DNA from: Psococerastis gibbosa
Lineage: Eukaryota > Arthropoda > Insecta > Psocodea > Psocidae
Reading direction: 5' to 3'
NCBI GenBank assembly: GCA_963971405.1
Contig: OZ020485.1
Coordinates: 1,798,001 to 1,862,000 of the forward strand
DNA length: 64,000 nucleotides
A model generated the notes under the pieces. The model was not told the origin of the DNA. It did not search any database and saw nothing but the letters and a program-made list of their open reading frames with translations. The position numbers and the translations under genes were made by a program. Of this stretch, positions 43,708 to 53,160 are shown piece after piece (position 1 is the first letter of the stretch; the number at the start of each line of letters is the position of its first letter).

Positions 43708-45433
43708 CTGTTCGCCCAGAAAAGTTTGCAAATGTCCATGAAAATATCCCTTAATGCTTTACCAAGTCGGGGACAAGCCCCGCCTCTCCATGTAAATTCC
43801 CTATGCTGCATTTTCAAATTAGATAGGACTACTTTGCATGTGTTTGTATACACAACACTAACGGGGGTTCCATTCCAAATTTAATGCATCAAGGTCAGAA
43901 GTGGACATTGCTTATTTTTTTAGTTAAAATTGTCGATCTGTTGCAGTTTTTACGAATTCACGACTCCAATGTCAAAATTAAAATTAAAGTTTTCTGAATG
44001 TTAGTTAATTATCTTCAACTACTGTAGCAGCGTTAGTGGAACGGTTTTAGGATCATCATAGAACAAAATCAAAGCAATATTTATTGTTATAAATATTATT
44101 AGTGATGCGTTTCTTGAGTTTGAGAAATTTATAAAATTTTCATCTTACCATACTGTGTTATAAAATGGATCAACTTAAAAGTAGAAAGTTAACTTAAGAG
44201 CGTTCAGGCCACAGAATAGAGTTTCTGTGTATCACACCAATAACGGTCTCGTCAAGGTATACAATGCGATTTCCTTCCGACCTGGCGTTTCGGATTCCTT
44301 GCAAATACCTATAACGCCAAAAAAGCGTGCGTGGCGACTCAACCAAGACGTTGTATTTTGTCAAACATCTTAAATCTGCACAGCATTTAAATTGTGACTT
44401 CTTTGTTTCTGCTGCACTTCTGATGCGTGTATTTAAAATAGTCTCCTCAACCGACTGGTTGTGTTTTTTATTATACCTGAAATGAAGACGCCTAATGATA
44501 AATACGCGGAGGCTCTCCTTGGGCATTTGGTAACGACCATCAAGCTCTAATATTTCTTGTCGCAGGGTGTCCAAGCTTAACAGTCAGCAATCATCCTAGG
44601 ATGAATATACATAATTATTGGGTCCCTTATCATACTTTCATCACATTCGTCGAGATTATTGTAGTATTTTTGACGTCTTCTTTCCTTTATATTTTTGTTG
44701 ATTTTATACCTCGACGGACTCCTAGACTCTGTATATATATATATAATGTATATCCTAAAAATAACTTTCAACTTCCTTAAATAGTTCGCAAAGGTTTAAG
44801 ATAATCATTCATACCTCCTAGTGAATTTGCTTGCCTTGCCAAACGGTTCATGCGGAAATGTTGCTTCAGTTGCTTCCTCTTACTAGGCCTGCTTCCTTTG
44901 GTAAGACTTAACCATCTTTTCTGTGGTCTGAATGCCCTAACTTCGATATTAACTGTCTACTTTCAAGTTGATCCATTTTATAACACAGTATGGTAAGATG
45001 AAAATTTTATAAATTTCTCAAATTCAAGAAACGCATCACTAATAATATATATAACAATAAATATTGCTTTGATTTTGTTCTATGATGATCCTAAAACCGT
45101 TCCACTAACGCTGCTACAGTAGTTGAAGATAATTAACTAACATTCAGAAAATTTTGATTTTAATTTTGACATTGGAGTCGTGAATTCGTAAAAACTGCAA
45201 CAGATCGACAATTTTAACTAAAAAAATAAGCAATGTCCACTTGTGACCTTAATGCATTAAATTTGGAATGGAACCCCCGTAAGTGTTGTGTATACAAACA
45301 CATGCAAAGTAGTTCTATCTGATTTGAAAATGCAGCATAGGGAATTTACATGGAGAGGCGGGGCTTGTCCCCGACTTGGTAATGCATTAAGGGATATTTT
45401 CATGGACATTTGCAAACTTTTCTGGGCGAACAG
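43708..45433. mobile_element. Tc1-like element B with ~0.5-kb terminal inverted repeats
   Basis: 1,726 bp, exact ends CTGTTCGCCCAGAAAAG and CTTTTCTGGGCGAACAG, with TA on each side (43706-43707, 45434-45435), the duplication of the Tc1/mariner superfamily. Arms 43708-44215 and 44925-45433 match at well over 90 percent by eye. The inner ends of the arms reach into the transposase 3' coding sequence (TTCTGTGGCCTGAACG). The central 0.7 kb holds a truncated transposase. Confidence 0.88.
44194..44771 (-). pseudogene. Truncated Tc1/mariner-superfamily transposase
   Basis: Two frames: 44771-44577 (YKINKNIKERRRQKYYNN ... MYIHPRMIAD) and 44574-44194 (LRQEILELDGRYQMPKESLR ... YLQGIRNARSEGNRIVYLDE TV). 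A short insertion carrying TGTTAAGCTTGG separates them, absent from copy A. The VYLDET box with upstream YLxxIRxAR is the form of the first catalytic Asp region in a DDE family of the IS630/Tc1 group. The protein ends 14 residues after this box, inside the terminal repeat, so the second Asp and last acidic residue are missing. It is an internal-deletion derivative. Confidence 0.75.
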
Positions 45434-45544
45434 TATAATAATTATAAATTATTATCATATTTATAATTCTGCATTATGCTTAGTTTATTCTATTATTCCA
45501 TTATTATTATTATGATTTACAAAATGGTGTTATGCCTAATGTAA

Positions 45545-45824
45545 GGCACTATATACCCGGGTATTGTCATCCGCCATTTTGTATCCTATAATTCCTATAT
45601 GGTAAGTATTGTAAGAAAGTAAAAGATTGAGAATAACGAAAACAGTTTATAGTGTTTTTTTATTAAACACTTCCCTAATTGGTAGAACCTTTTTTTTAAA
45701 TAATAACAAATAAATAACGATAAATTTCTAAAAATAAATAGGTAAACACCCAATGCTTTGCTTATAGACCAGACTTAAAATGGATACAACATGGCGGATG
45801 ACAATACCTGTCTAATATAGAGCC
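45545..45824. mobile_element. MITE, about 280 bp
   Basis: Ends contain GGGTATTGTCATCCGCCAT (45559-45577) and its inverse ATGGCGGATGACAATACC (45791-45808), with further matching GGCxCTATA outer sequence. No coding sequence. Confidence 0.7.
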
Positions 45825-45998
45825 CTAGCCTAAAGAGGTGTTGAAAATGACTGTTATTCAATTCTTTTATAGGTATGTAAAACATCTGTCTTCTTTTATC
45901 TTTCATTCGTCTGTTATGTATTTTAATTGTAATTATGTAACAATATAATATCTCTTTTATAGATTTAATCGTATAAAGTCATACTGATTTATTACAAA

Positions 45999-47610
45999 TT
46001 GAATAACTTCAAAATAATAATAACAATGGCAAAACTACATGTACACATTGTCAAGGAAGCTGAAGGACAATATGAAATTCACACTTTATCTGAAGACAAA
46101 GAAACTTGGTTTACAATTCCAGAACATCTACGGGATTTGTCGATTCATTACGAGTTGTTGAAAGTAAAAACTATCGTGAGTAGTTGTAACAGTATTTCAA
46201 AAATTGGAGGCTATCGAAAAGTCTCTATTCTATGCACCGAGGACCTTCAATGAACTTATTTTGATGAACATGGCAATTTTTGTATGGACGAAATTTACTT
46301 TGAGGAACAGAAACTTGAAGATGCCAATGTCACAATGGACGTAGGAGATAGTTCTTTGCACATGACAGAATCATTATTAATGAGACGTATTCGGGAATTA
46401 GAATCCCAAATTATTTCTTTTCATAAATTAGCTTGTTAGATGTCGAAAGGAAATTTTTGGTAGAGAAGTTTAATGGTAAACCAGAGGCTCTTACGTGGAT
46501 AGAAACATTTGAAAAAGAATGCGTGCGTTACAAAATCGTTGATCAGACTAAAAAAATTGAAACTTTGAAATTCTTTCTTGATAAAAATGTAATGGAATGG
46601 TATTCATCAAACTTGCTTAAGCTGCCATTGAATAATTGGGAACTTTGTAAAAATTCGTTCTTAATTGTTTACGAAAAAAGAAATTGGGAATGTATTCGTA
46701 CAGCTTTTGATTTTAAGTACATAGGTGATTGCTTGATTTTGCTGTAAAAAAGGAACGTTTATTGTTAGATGTTGACAAAAATATGCCTGAAATGTTTAGA
46801 GTATATCAAATAGTTTACACACTGCCTCTGGAGACTCAAGATAAATTAGACCGAGAAAAAATTCAGACTTTTGATGATTTACTACAAGAACAGAAGAAAA
46901 TGAATGTGTACGGTTTAAGAAGAAAAATCATATGAATAATTTTCTGAAGATAAAAAAAGTTTTGATAATGTTAAGACTACAGAGGGAGTACGGAAACCGT
47001 GCACAACTTGTGATGGGCTTGGATATAAAAATCGATATCACCCTGTTCAGTTCTGCAGGAATAAAGATACTAAACAGAAAAGAATGATTATGAATGTAGC
47101 GGAGGAGATGAGTGATGATTATTCACAATATAAAAAAAACTAAGAGGCCCGGACAGAAGTACCCCACTTCCGCTGCTAAAAGTTAAAATTATTGTCAACA
47201 AACATAAATTGATAATTGCAGTTTATGACAGTGGTTCAACATGTTCGTAAGTAAACGAAGAACTTGTTAGGCTACTGAAATCAAAACTGATTGAAAACCG
47301 GACGGTTTTAAGAAGCTTAGGGAGTGCGGACTTCTGCAAGAACCGGGCAAATTTGCACTTGAAAATCGGTAAAATTGAAGATACACTCAATGTGCACGTT
47401 GTAAAGAATGATAAATTTCATTATGATTTATTATTGGGTTTAGACGCAATACAGAAATTCAAAATGATCCAAGATGAGAGTTTGCATATTAAACAACGGA
47501 TCAATGGAAGAGAATTTTCTATTAGCGAGCCCATAATTTCGGAGAAGGGCAATAAGAACCTGGCGACACCTGAAATTAATCTGAATGAGAACAGGTCAGA
47601 TTTATCTCAT
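45999..47610 (+). pseudogene. LTR-retroelement Gag-protease region, decayed
   Basis: Successive frames on one strand: an N-terminal region (46026-46435, one stop), a capsid-like Gag (46433-46930: FNGKPEALTWIETFEKEC, IETLKFFLDKNVMEWY, then a frameshift near 46735), a zinc knuckle (PCTTCDGLGYKNRYHPVQFC, spacing C-x2-C-x9-H-x4-C, near 47000) and an aspartic protease (VYDSGSTCS near 47225, then YDLLLGLDAIQKF near 47425). The RT start resumes at 49616 beyond a PLE insertion. The order Gag-knuckle-protease-RT is that of Ty3/gypsy-type elements. It has stops and shifts and no LTR that I can see. Confidence 0.82.
47595..47610. repeat. Target-site duplication of the PLE, left copy
   Basis: GTCAGATTTATCTCAT; matches 49600-49615 (GTCAAATTTATCTCAT) at 15 of 16 bases. 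Confidence 0.8.
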
Positions 47611-47722
47611 AAACAAAAAATAACAAAAACTTAGAGTTTTAGAAAAACTTGTTATAACAACCCGAATTAGTAAAACCCAAATAATCGTTAAGAAATTAAC
47701 TTTGTCTAAGAAACCCACTTGT
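47609..47722 (-). repeat. Inverted terminal arm of the PLE, left
   Basis: 114 bp, exact inverse of 49443-49556 as far as I compared (ACAAGTGGGTTTCTTAGAC ... TTTTTGTTTAT). Confidence 0.9.
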
Positions 47723-47723
47723 A

Positions 47724-47948
47724 TTAGTGGCGGGGTGTGAAGTTTGATAGCTCGCGAATGTGTTTGTTGAGAAAACTAGCTACTTTGCTGGCTGGGGCAC
47801 TGTTATACGAAACTACTGGGCGGATAGGTTGATTGGGTTTAAGAAGTTTAACCAGACCAAAAAATGAAGGAGCTACGGGGTTCATGTTGGTAAATTTATA
47901 GGCTATATCTTGGGGTATCGTATTAGAGCAATACCACAGCGTCAAAAA
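47724..47948 (-). pseudogene. PLE reverse transcriptase N-terminal segment, inverted
   Basis: The minus strand reads IPQDIAYKFTNMNPVAPSFF then GLVKLLKPNQPIRPVVSYN and SAPASKVASFLNKHIREL, the PLE RT block before motif A. It is in the opposite sense to the rest of the protein and its end (FTPRH) adjoins, in the parent, the VKNSFELVSR at 47949. Confidence 0.88.
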
Positions 47949-48564
47949 CTCATTCGAGTTGGTTTCCCGCCTTAAGCACCTTTCCTTATCCAGCAATGCC
48001 AAACTCGTCTCTTTCGATGTCAAAAATCGGTTTACTAATATTCCCGTACCCGAAGTACGTAAATTAGTTGCCCAGTCACTCTATCACAATAATACCTCGA
48101 CCAGCCTTATTTCTGAGACCCTCCTTCTGTTAGACACATGCACTCATCAAAACTATTTCCGTTTCGAATCCGACTACTACCAACAAAAAATAGGCCTACC
48201 TATGGGTTCTTCCCTTTCTCCCCTTCTTGCTGAAATTTTTATGGATAACTTCGAACACAAACTTCTACTCAATAAAAATCCCCTAGTTAAATGTATATCT
48301 TTCTGGACAAGGTATGTGGATGATATCTTCTGCATTTGGACAGGAAGTAACAGACAACTAGACAATTTCTTAAGTTTTATCAACACAATTCACCCAAAAA
48401 TCCAATTTACCATGGAAGTAGAAGAAAACAACTCACTGAACTTCTTAGACCTCACCATCATCAAAAATAATAGTACCCTAGACTTCAAGATATTTCGTAA
48501 AGAAACCCATAGCGATAATATATTCCTGAGTAGTTTTCTTCTACTTCCACGCAGCATTCCATAG
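47949..48564 (+). pseudogene. PLE reverse transcriptase, core
   Basis: Residues in order: motif A KLVSFDVKNRFTNIPV, then YFRFESDYYQQKIGLPMGSS (motif B region) SLSPLLAEIFMDNFE, and motif C RYVDDIFCIW. The catalytic Asp residues are kept. After ETHSDNI the frame leaves the normal PLE course: 48527-48549 holds an inverted copy of 48413-48429 in place of the usual linker, ending the frame at 48564. PLE RTs are related to telomerase RT. Active protein is unlikely because of the inversion upstream and the break here. Confidence 0.9.
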
Positions 48565-48565
48565 T

Positions 48566-49297
48566 ATGATTTTTCGACTCCTTAACATCCTTATGAATGA
48601 AACCAACTATAATAATGAATTAAATACAATAAAACAAATTGCCCAAAATAACAATTTCAATCTCAACCTAATAGACAGAATCCTACGACATCACAAAATC
48701 AAACACAACCTCAAACTAATTTACCCCCCAGAGAGCTTAAACCCGGTAACCAATAAATCATATTTCAGGATACAATACATAGAAAAAATCACTGAAAAAA
48801 TAAGTAACCTCATTTCTTCTACAACAGACAAAACACCAGCCCCGTACAACCGCAACAATTTGGCCAATAAACTCATGAACTGCAAAACCAAACCAGAAAA
48901 GGAAAAAGGCAATGGAGTTTATCGTCTAAATTGTAACGATTGTAACGCAATTTACATAGGCCAAACAGGCAGAAGCTTTAAAACTAGGGTCAGAGAACAT
49001 ATAACAGGTATAGGAGACACCAACACCAACAGCACATTCGCGAAACACCTTAACTCGGAAAATCACACATTCGATCCTCACAATTGGACAGCCCTACACA
49101 AAATAAAGAAAAGTTACACTTTAAATTTTTTTGAAAATGTTGAAATCAAAAGAGCTTTACACAATAGGGAAAAATTAACAAACGACATAACATTCACACA
49201 ATCATCCCCTCTAATAGATCTAGCTAGTAGGTTAGGAATAGGTAACCAGCCACGCCCCCTCCCACCCCCTCCTCCCCCCGCTCCCAGTCCTATATAA
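48566..49297 (+). CDS. PLE linker and GIY-YIG endonuclease domain
   Basis: 243 open codons. The linker (NETNYNNELNTIKQIAQNN, then NLNLIDRILRHHK) precedes the nuclease at about residues 112-210: GVYRLNCNDCNAIYIGQTGR (GIY as GVY, YIG intact, a Cys pair), SFKTRVREH with the conserved Arg and His, STFAKHLNSENHTFD, and a final FENVEIKRALHNREK with the likely catalytic Glu. The domain makes the target nick that primes PLE reverse transcription. It ends in a Pro-rich tail (PRPLPPPPPP). The frame is open but detached from the RT, so only a partial product is possible. Confidence 0.9.
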   Translation: MIFRLLNILMNETNYNNELNTIKQIAQNNNFNLNLIDRILRHHKIKHNLKLIYPPESLNPVTNKSYFRIQYIEKITEKISNLISSTTDKTPAPYNRNNLANKLMNCKTKPEKEKGNGVYRLNCNDCNAIYIGQTGRSFKTRVREHITGIGDTNTNSTFAKHLNSENHTFDPHNWTALHKIKKSYTLNFFENVEIKRALHNREKLTNDITFTQSSPLIDLASRLGIGNQPRPLPPPPPPAPSPI

Positions 49298-49442
49298 ACC
49301 AAGGTTTCCTCTCTCTAGTCACATTTGCATCTTCTCCTCGAGTTGAGCAAGTCTCAAATCGCAGATAAGGTGTAACTGTGCTAGTGGGTTTCCCTCTGTA
49401 GATGGCAGTTCTTGCCGAAAGCGCTCAGGGTTTTATACTAAC
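49298..49442 (+). other. PLE 3' untranslated region
   Basis: Shares CTCTGTAGATGGCAGTTCTTG and neighbouring sequence, up to short runs, with 28237-28370, showing it belongs to the element. Confidence 0.75.
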
Positions 49443-49556
49443 ACAAGTGGGTTTCTTAGACAAAGTTAATTTCTTAACGATTATTTGGGTTTTACTAATT
49501 CGGGTTGTTATAACAAGTTTTTCTAAAACTCTAAGTTTTTGTTATTTTTTGTTTAT
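49443..49556 (+). repeat. Terminal arm of the PLE, right
   Basis: Inverse of 47609-47722. Directly followed by TAAAATGAAATACCACGAAG, repeated at 51351-51370. Confidence 0.9.
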
Positions 49557-49599
49557 TAAAATGAAATACCACGAAGTCACGAGTAATCTAATTATTTAT

Positions 49600-49615
49600 G
49601 TCAAATTTATCTCAT
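49600..49615. repeat. Target-site duplication of the PLE, right copy
   Basis: GTCAAATTTATCTCAT; one mismatch with 47595-47610. Confidence 0.8.
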
Positions 49616-49790
49616 TGAGATGGTGAAAGCCAGAGAAAAATATCTGAGATGCTAAATCAAAATAGCGATATCTTCGATTCGAATAAATGTGATGTCGGGC
49701 GGAGAGTTGAAAATCAAGAAGTATCGCTCGCTCTCAACACAACAACAACAACGTCCAGGTATAAAGATCAGTGCGCAGCTCCCTACCCAG
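49616..49790 (+). pseudogene. LTR-retroelement RT N-terminus, continuing the Gag-protease
   Basis: Reads DGESQRKISEMLNQNSDIFD then SNKCDVGRRVENQEVSLALN, the segment just before the RT palm in Ty3/gypsy Pol. Joining it to 47610 without one duplication copy keeps the frame (RSDLSH). It ends at about 49790 where another PLE fragment begins, so the RT catalytic core is absent. Confidence 0.72.
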
Positions 49791-49791
49791 T

Positions 49792-49866
49792 CACTCGCTA
49801 CGGAGCCTCCGAGGTACAACCTTCGAAGTCTACGCAGCGCCACTGAAGATGTCGTCCGCAGATTGA
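49792..49866 (+). mobile_element. PLE terminus fragment with half hammerhead
   Basis: CACTCGCTACGGAGCC, CGAGGTACAACCTTCGAAG and TACGCAGCGCCACTGAAGATG match the palindromic elements at 29.1 and 34.6 kb. The hammerhead stops after its first half (CTGAAGA, U, GTCGTCCGCAGA) where RepB begins. Confidence 0.75.
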
Positions 49867-50290
49867 AAATTGCAGGCTGTGGAATTTCATACTCTATGCA
49901 TGTAAATTGAAAAGTTCCCTTTGAACCTGTTTTCCGCCGAAAAAAAAGATGGCTTATACACTCACCTGAGCCTGAATGAAGAGACGGATAGTAAAACTGA
50001 ATATATGTCTGGAAAGAGTAAGAAAGGTGGAAAAGAACTAAAGTACGGTAGTTTGAAGTTTTCAAATAGATACTAACACCCCCAAAAACGCGTCCAAAAA
50101 AGGCCTATTTTCGATTAAAATCGGCAAATTTGGGCGCACCTTCTCACGTTTCCAACCCCCTATGTCGAACCCCTTGCCCTATCACAACAAATATAGCATG
50201 GTCTGAAAGAGGAAGAATGGACAAAGACATGGGTATAATTTATATTGGGATAGACTTTCTACGTCTGCCCAAAACGTTGCTTTAAACCAG
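49867..50290 (+). repeat. RepB copy
   Basis: GAAAATTGCAGGCTGTGG through GGGATAGACTTTCTACGTCT; same order as 23825-24240. Confidence 0.78.
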
Positions 50291-50295
50291 CGTTA

Positions 50296-50360
50296 CTGAC
50301 CTTCGTTCCCGATCCGCGTTGCCGATCCGCGTTACCAATCCGCGTAACCGACCCGCGTTA
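50296..50360. repeat. Short tandem repeat, unit about 13-14 bp
   Basis: Four units of CGATCCGCGTTGC type (GATCCGCGTTG, GATCCGCGTTA, AATCCGCGTAA, GACCCGCGTTA). Confidence 0.8.
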
Positions 50361-50369
50361 AATTTTTCC

Positions 50370-50525
50370 TACATGCACCTATTAGGTGGCTAATCCCACC
50401 GCTGCCACCAACTATTAAGTTGGCTAATCCCACCGCTGCCACCAACTATTAAGTGGCTATTCCCACCGCTGCCACCAACTATTAGGTGTCTAATCCTACC
50501 GCTGCGGGGGTAGCCACCTAACCTT
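50370..50525. repeat. Tandem repeat, unit about 39 bp
   Basis: Four units containing ACTATTAAGTGGCTAATCCC and ACCGCTGCCACCA. The first and last carry CCTATTAGGTGG/AGCCACCTAA, an inverted motif. Confidence 0.85.
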
Positions 50526-51019
50526 CGCAAGGATGGGGGGGGGGGGCTGTTGTAGTAAATGTAGTTTTATAGGTTTTACATTATATACAATAGATATATT
50601 AAGACACTCACCGATTTACATTATATTGTACACTCGAGCACTTGGACAAAGAACGACAGTCATGGTCTACAGGCCACAGGGTTGCTCTAAGAGCTCCGAG
50701 AGCCCGAGAGAGGTCCAAGAGAGATCCGAGAGAGAGCTACGCACTTTCTGTCGCTACTCCTATTTATAACCTCGCCTGGCTTCGTCACATGAACAGGCTT
50801 TCACAGACTGTACCGAAGGCGCGCTGCTAATTCAGCACTCTTTTAGCACAGACCGTAGAAAGCAATTCATTGACAGCTATACAGCGTGTTACAATATATG
50901 AGATAGATACAGAATGTGCCAACAACTATACATTAATATACGGTGCCCACCGGCAGGTGCCTGGAGCACCTGACACACCTAGTATTCCAGCCGGCGCTCA
51001 ACGATTTATTAGACGTTGT
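50526..51019. other. Unassigned, GC-rich patch
   Basis: A G13 run near 50535, a GAGAG-rich purine stretch (50690-50735) and GTGCCTGGAGCACCTGACAC near 50956. It could be part of an LTR or promoter but nothing decides it. Confidence 0.3.
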
Positions 51020-51335
51020 CACGTCAAAAACCAAACAGGTTCCTTTCCCAAACAAAGATTTAGTATTGAAAAAAAATTTTTTTTAAAGAAATAATAAAAT
51101 AATTCTTGCCCAATACTTAGCCACCATTTTTGCATTGTATCGTATTATATTAGTCTGCCAATTGTTGACTATGCAATCGTTGCAACCATCAATTCCGTAC
51201 TCTGGGATAGAGAAACCCGAAATTTAAACCTAAACTGATATTTAACCATCGGCAAATTCTTCACAAAAGAACTATTACTGTACCTATCCTAATTGGTAAA
51301 TACAAAAGCATGTACGGGTTCACTCGTACCGGTTG
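51020..51335 (+). repeat. RepA 3' part
   Basis: CAAACAGGTTCCTTTCCCAA, CTGGGATAGAGAAACCCG and AAGCATGTACGGGTTCACTC, the distal part of RepA. Confidence 0.7.
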
Positions 51336-51348
51336 TTTTTTGTCATTC

Positions 51349-51385
51349 GTTAAAATGAAATATCACGAAGTTACGAGTAGGTTAT
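51349..51385 (+). repeat. PLE tail-like box
   Basis: TTAAAATGAAATATCACGAA followed by GTTACGAGTAGGTTATCTAA, a near copy of the PLE tail at 49556-49592. Confidence 0.6.
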
Positions 51386-51419
51386 CTAATATTTTCTATA
51401 CCTGTAGGTACGGTACATC

Positions 51420-51840
51420 TCTGTAAATAAAAATGAATCCCTATTGCCTATTTCCCTTTGAACGGCTGGACCGATTTCACTATTTTTGTTGTTGTTGTGT
51501 TTTTTATTGTCAGGAGAAGGTTCTTATGAAAGAAAAAACTTAAAAATGACCTTTTTCAGAAATCTGAGCCTATAATTTTCGAATTTTCGACCCCTATACA
51601 TTGGTTTCCTATACTGCGGAAAACCCGATAAAAAAAAATCCAGAACCACCACGCCCAAAATGGCTTCGTAGTGGTATTCGGTGAACCTTTGGCCAACTTT
51701 CCCCTCAATTCTCCCATCTATGCCATACCTGACTGCTTCTGGATAACTCAAAAAGTAAAAACGTGCAGCAACTCGATTTTCGACCAAAAAAACGCGTTTT
51801 TCGGAGGCAATTTTCGCGGGGAAAAAATGGATTAGAAAAA
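51420..51840 (+). repeat. RepC copy
   Basis: Shares AAAAATGAATCC, GAACGGCTGGACCGATTTCA, TTGTTGTGTTTTTTAT and AAGGTTCTTATGAA with 52470-52640. A dispersed non-coding family. Confidence 0.6.
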
Positions 51841-52007
51841 TTTAAAACCTGTTTGATGCTTTCCACTATTCTTGCTCTTTACAACTGTATAACCGGGTTT
51901 GCTTCTCGACTAGCGGTTTCACCACAGCTAGGTACTTAAGGTCTGAAAGTCACTTAAATGCGGGAAAAGGGTACTCTCAGCGTGTTTACATGTTTACAAG
52001 CGGTGCA

Positions 52008-52070
52008 TTCATAAAGTTAAAAAATTCCACAGCCTGCAATTTTTAGCCGACATGATAAGTTAATATATCG
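52008..52070 (-). repeat. RepB short fragment
   Basis: AAAATTCCACAGCCTGCAAT and TTTTAGCCGA resemble the RepB end in reverse. Confidence 0.4.
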
Positions 52071-52469
52071 TTGAAAGCAGTATGAATGAGGGTTTCAAGC
52101 GAGTATACAAAAAGTGGTTCCATTCTTCCTTCTCCCCCCTTTAAAATCGGATCAAACAGGAAATTTCACTAGATATTCCCGAAAATATTCTCGTTTTCTA
52201 TAATTTCGAAAAATCTACCTACTTATTCGGGGCCACAATGTTTTGTAAATTTGCAGTTTTGCATGTTGTTTACTAATGTAAACAAATTATCAACAAATCA
52301 TCCAATTTAGGCCTACCATTTCGGCTACAGTGTGGACGTCTTCAAGTTTCTCGTTAAAAATGGCCTGTTTTGCTTCCGATTTCTATAATATGTATTTTAT
52401 ATGGATAAAAATTATCACACATTATACTACTGTACCGGTTTAATGTAACATATTTCCTCAATTTAAGAA

Positions 52470-52705
52470 GATATATAAAAATGAATCCTTATATCCCTAT
52501 GTCACGAAATCACTCGTGAACGGCTGGACGGATTTCATTTTTTTGTTTTTGTTGTGTTTTTTTTTATATTCAGGAAAAGGTTCTTATGAACGAAAAAATT
52601 AAAAAAAATATCGCGGAAAATTAGAAAATTCTGGAAAGTTGTGTCATGCGAGCCCCAAAGGGGCGAGCTGCCGCCCCAAGCCCCGCTTGTTGCAGATAAA
52701 TCTAG
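52470..52705 (+). repeat. RepC copy with GC hairpin end
   Basis: As 51420-51840, then GCGAGCCCCAAAGGGGCGAG (52648-52667), a perfect hairpin, then GCCCCAAGCCCCGCTTGT. The hairpin also occurs at 56226-56250. A 3' GC hairpin is typical of Helitrons, but I see no clear CTRRT end. Confidence 0.5.
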
Positions 52706-53160
52706 TCATTAACTAAAACTGTTTCTACGTTTTTCTGGGACAAGACATCCATAAACTGTAAATCCTAAATCCTAAATCGGATCCTTTGGGAAATGGTTTT
52801 GGCTTTACAAGGAAGAAGGAGGGGATAACTTGAGGAAACATGAGCAAATTAGCAGGTCAACTCATTCTTATTCGCAACACGAAATAACTGCTGCTCCACG
52901 AAAAAACCAACGCGTCTTCACATTTTCATTACCTAAAATTTTGGCCTCACCATGTTTTAAAACTCAATTTTAGGTACGGTAGACCTGCGTTCATTTATAA
53001 ATCCTATACAAAACCTACATGAACTGTTTAGTGAGCTTTTGAATAACTACTACTGTAATGTTGTGGAATTCATGAGACTTCTTAGAATTTAAAAATGTGT
53101 TTATCCCTTTATCATGAATTATTGTACATATTAGGTCTAGAGTAATACTATGTGGGATTA
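52706..53160. other. No recognisable feature
   Basis: No gene or repeat recognised. Confidence 0.4.

Larger units (their letters stand above)
47611..49599 (+). mobile_element. Penelope-like element with internal inversion
   Basis: About 2 kb inserted in the Gag-Pol retroelement with a 16-bp target duplication. Order: inverted 114-bp arm, inverted RT N-terminal segment (47948-47724), direct RT remainder, GIY-YIG domain, 3' untranslated region, direct arm, and a tail with CCACGAAGTCACGAG (49569-49583). The two RT pieces meet at codons that are adjacent in the parent protein (TPRH / VKNSF). Related fragments: 1-750 and 28237-28370. Confidence 0.85.

Noticed and set aside
50296-50525. CRISPR-like array
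   Set aside because: Repeats are directly tandem without unique spacers and the genome is eukaryotic.
50526-51019. Possible retroelement LTR
   Set aside because: No paired copy, no TG...CA boundary and no primer-binding site nearby.
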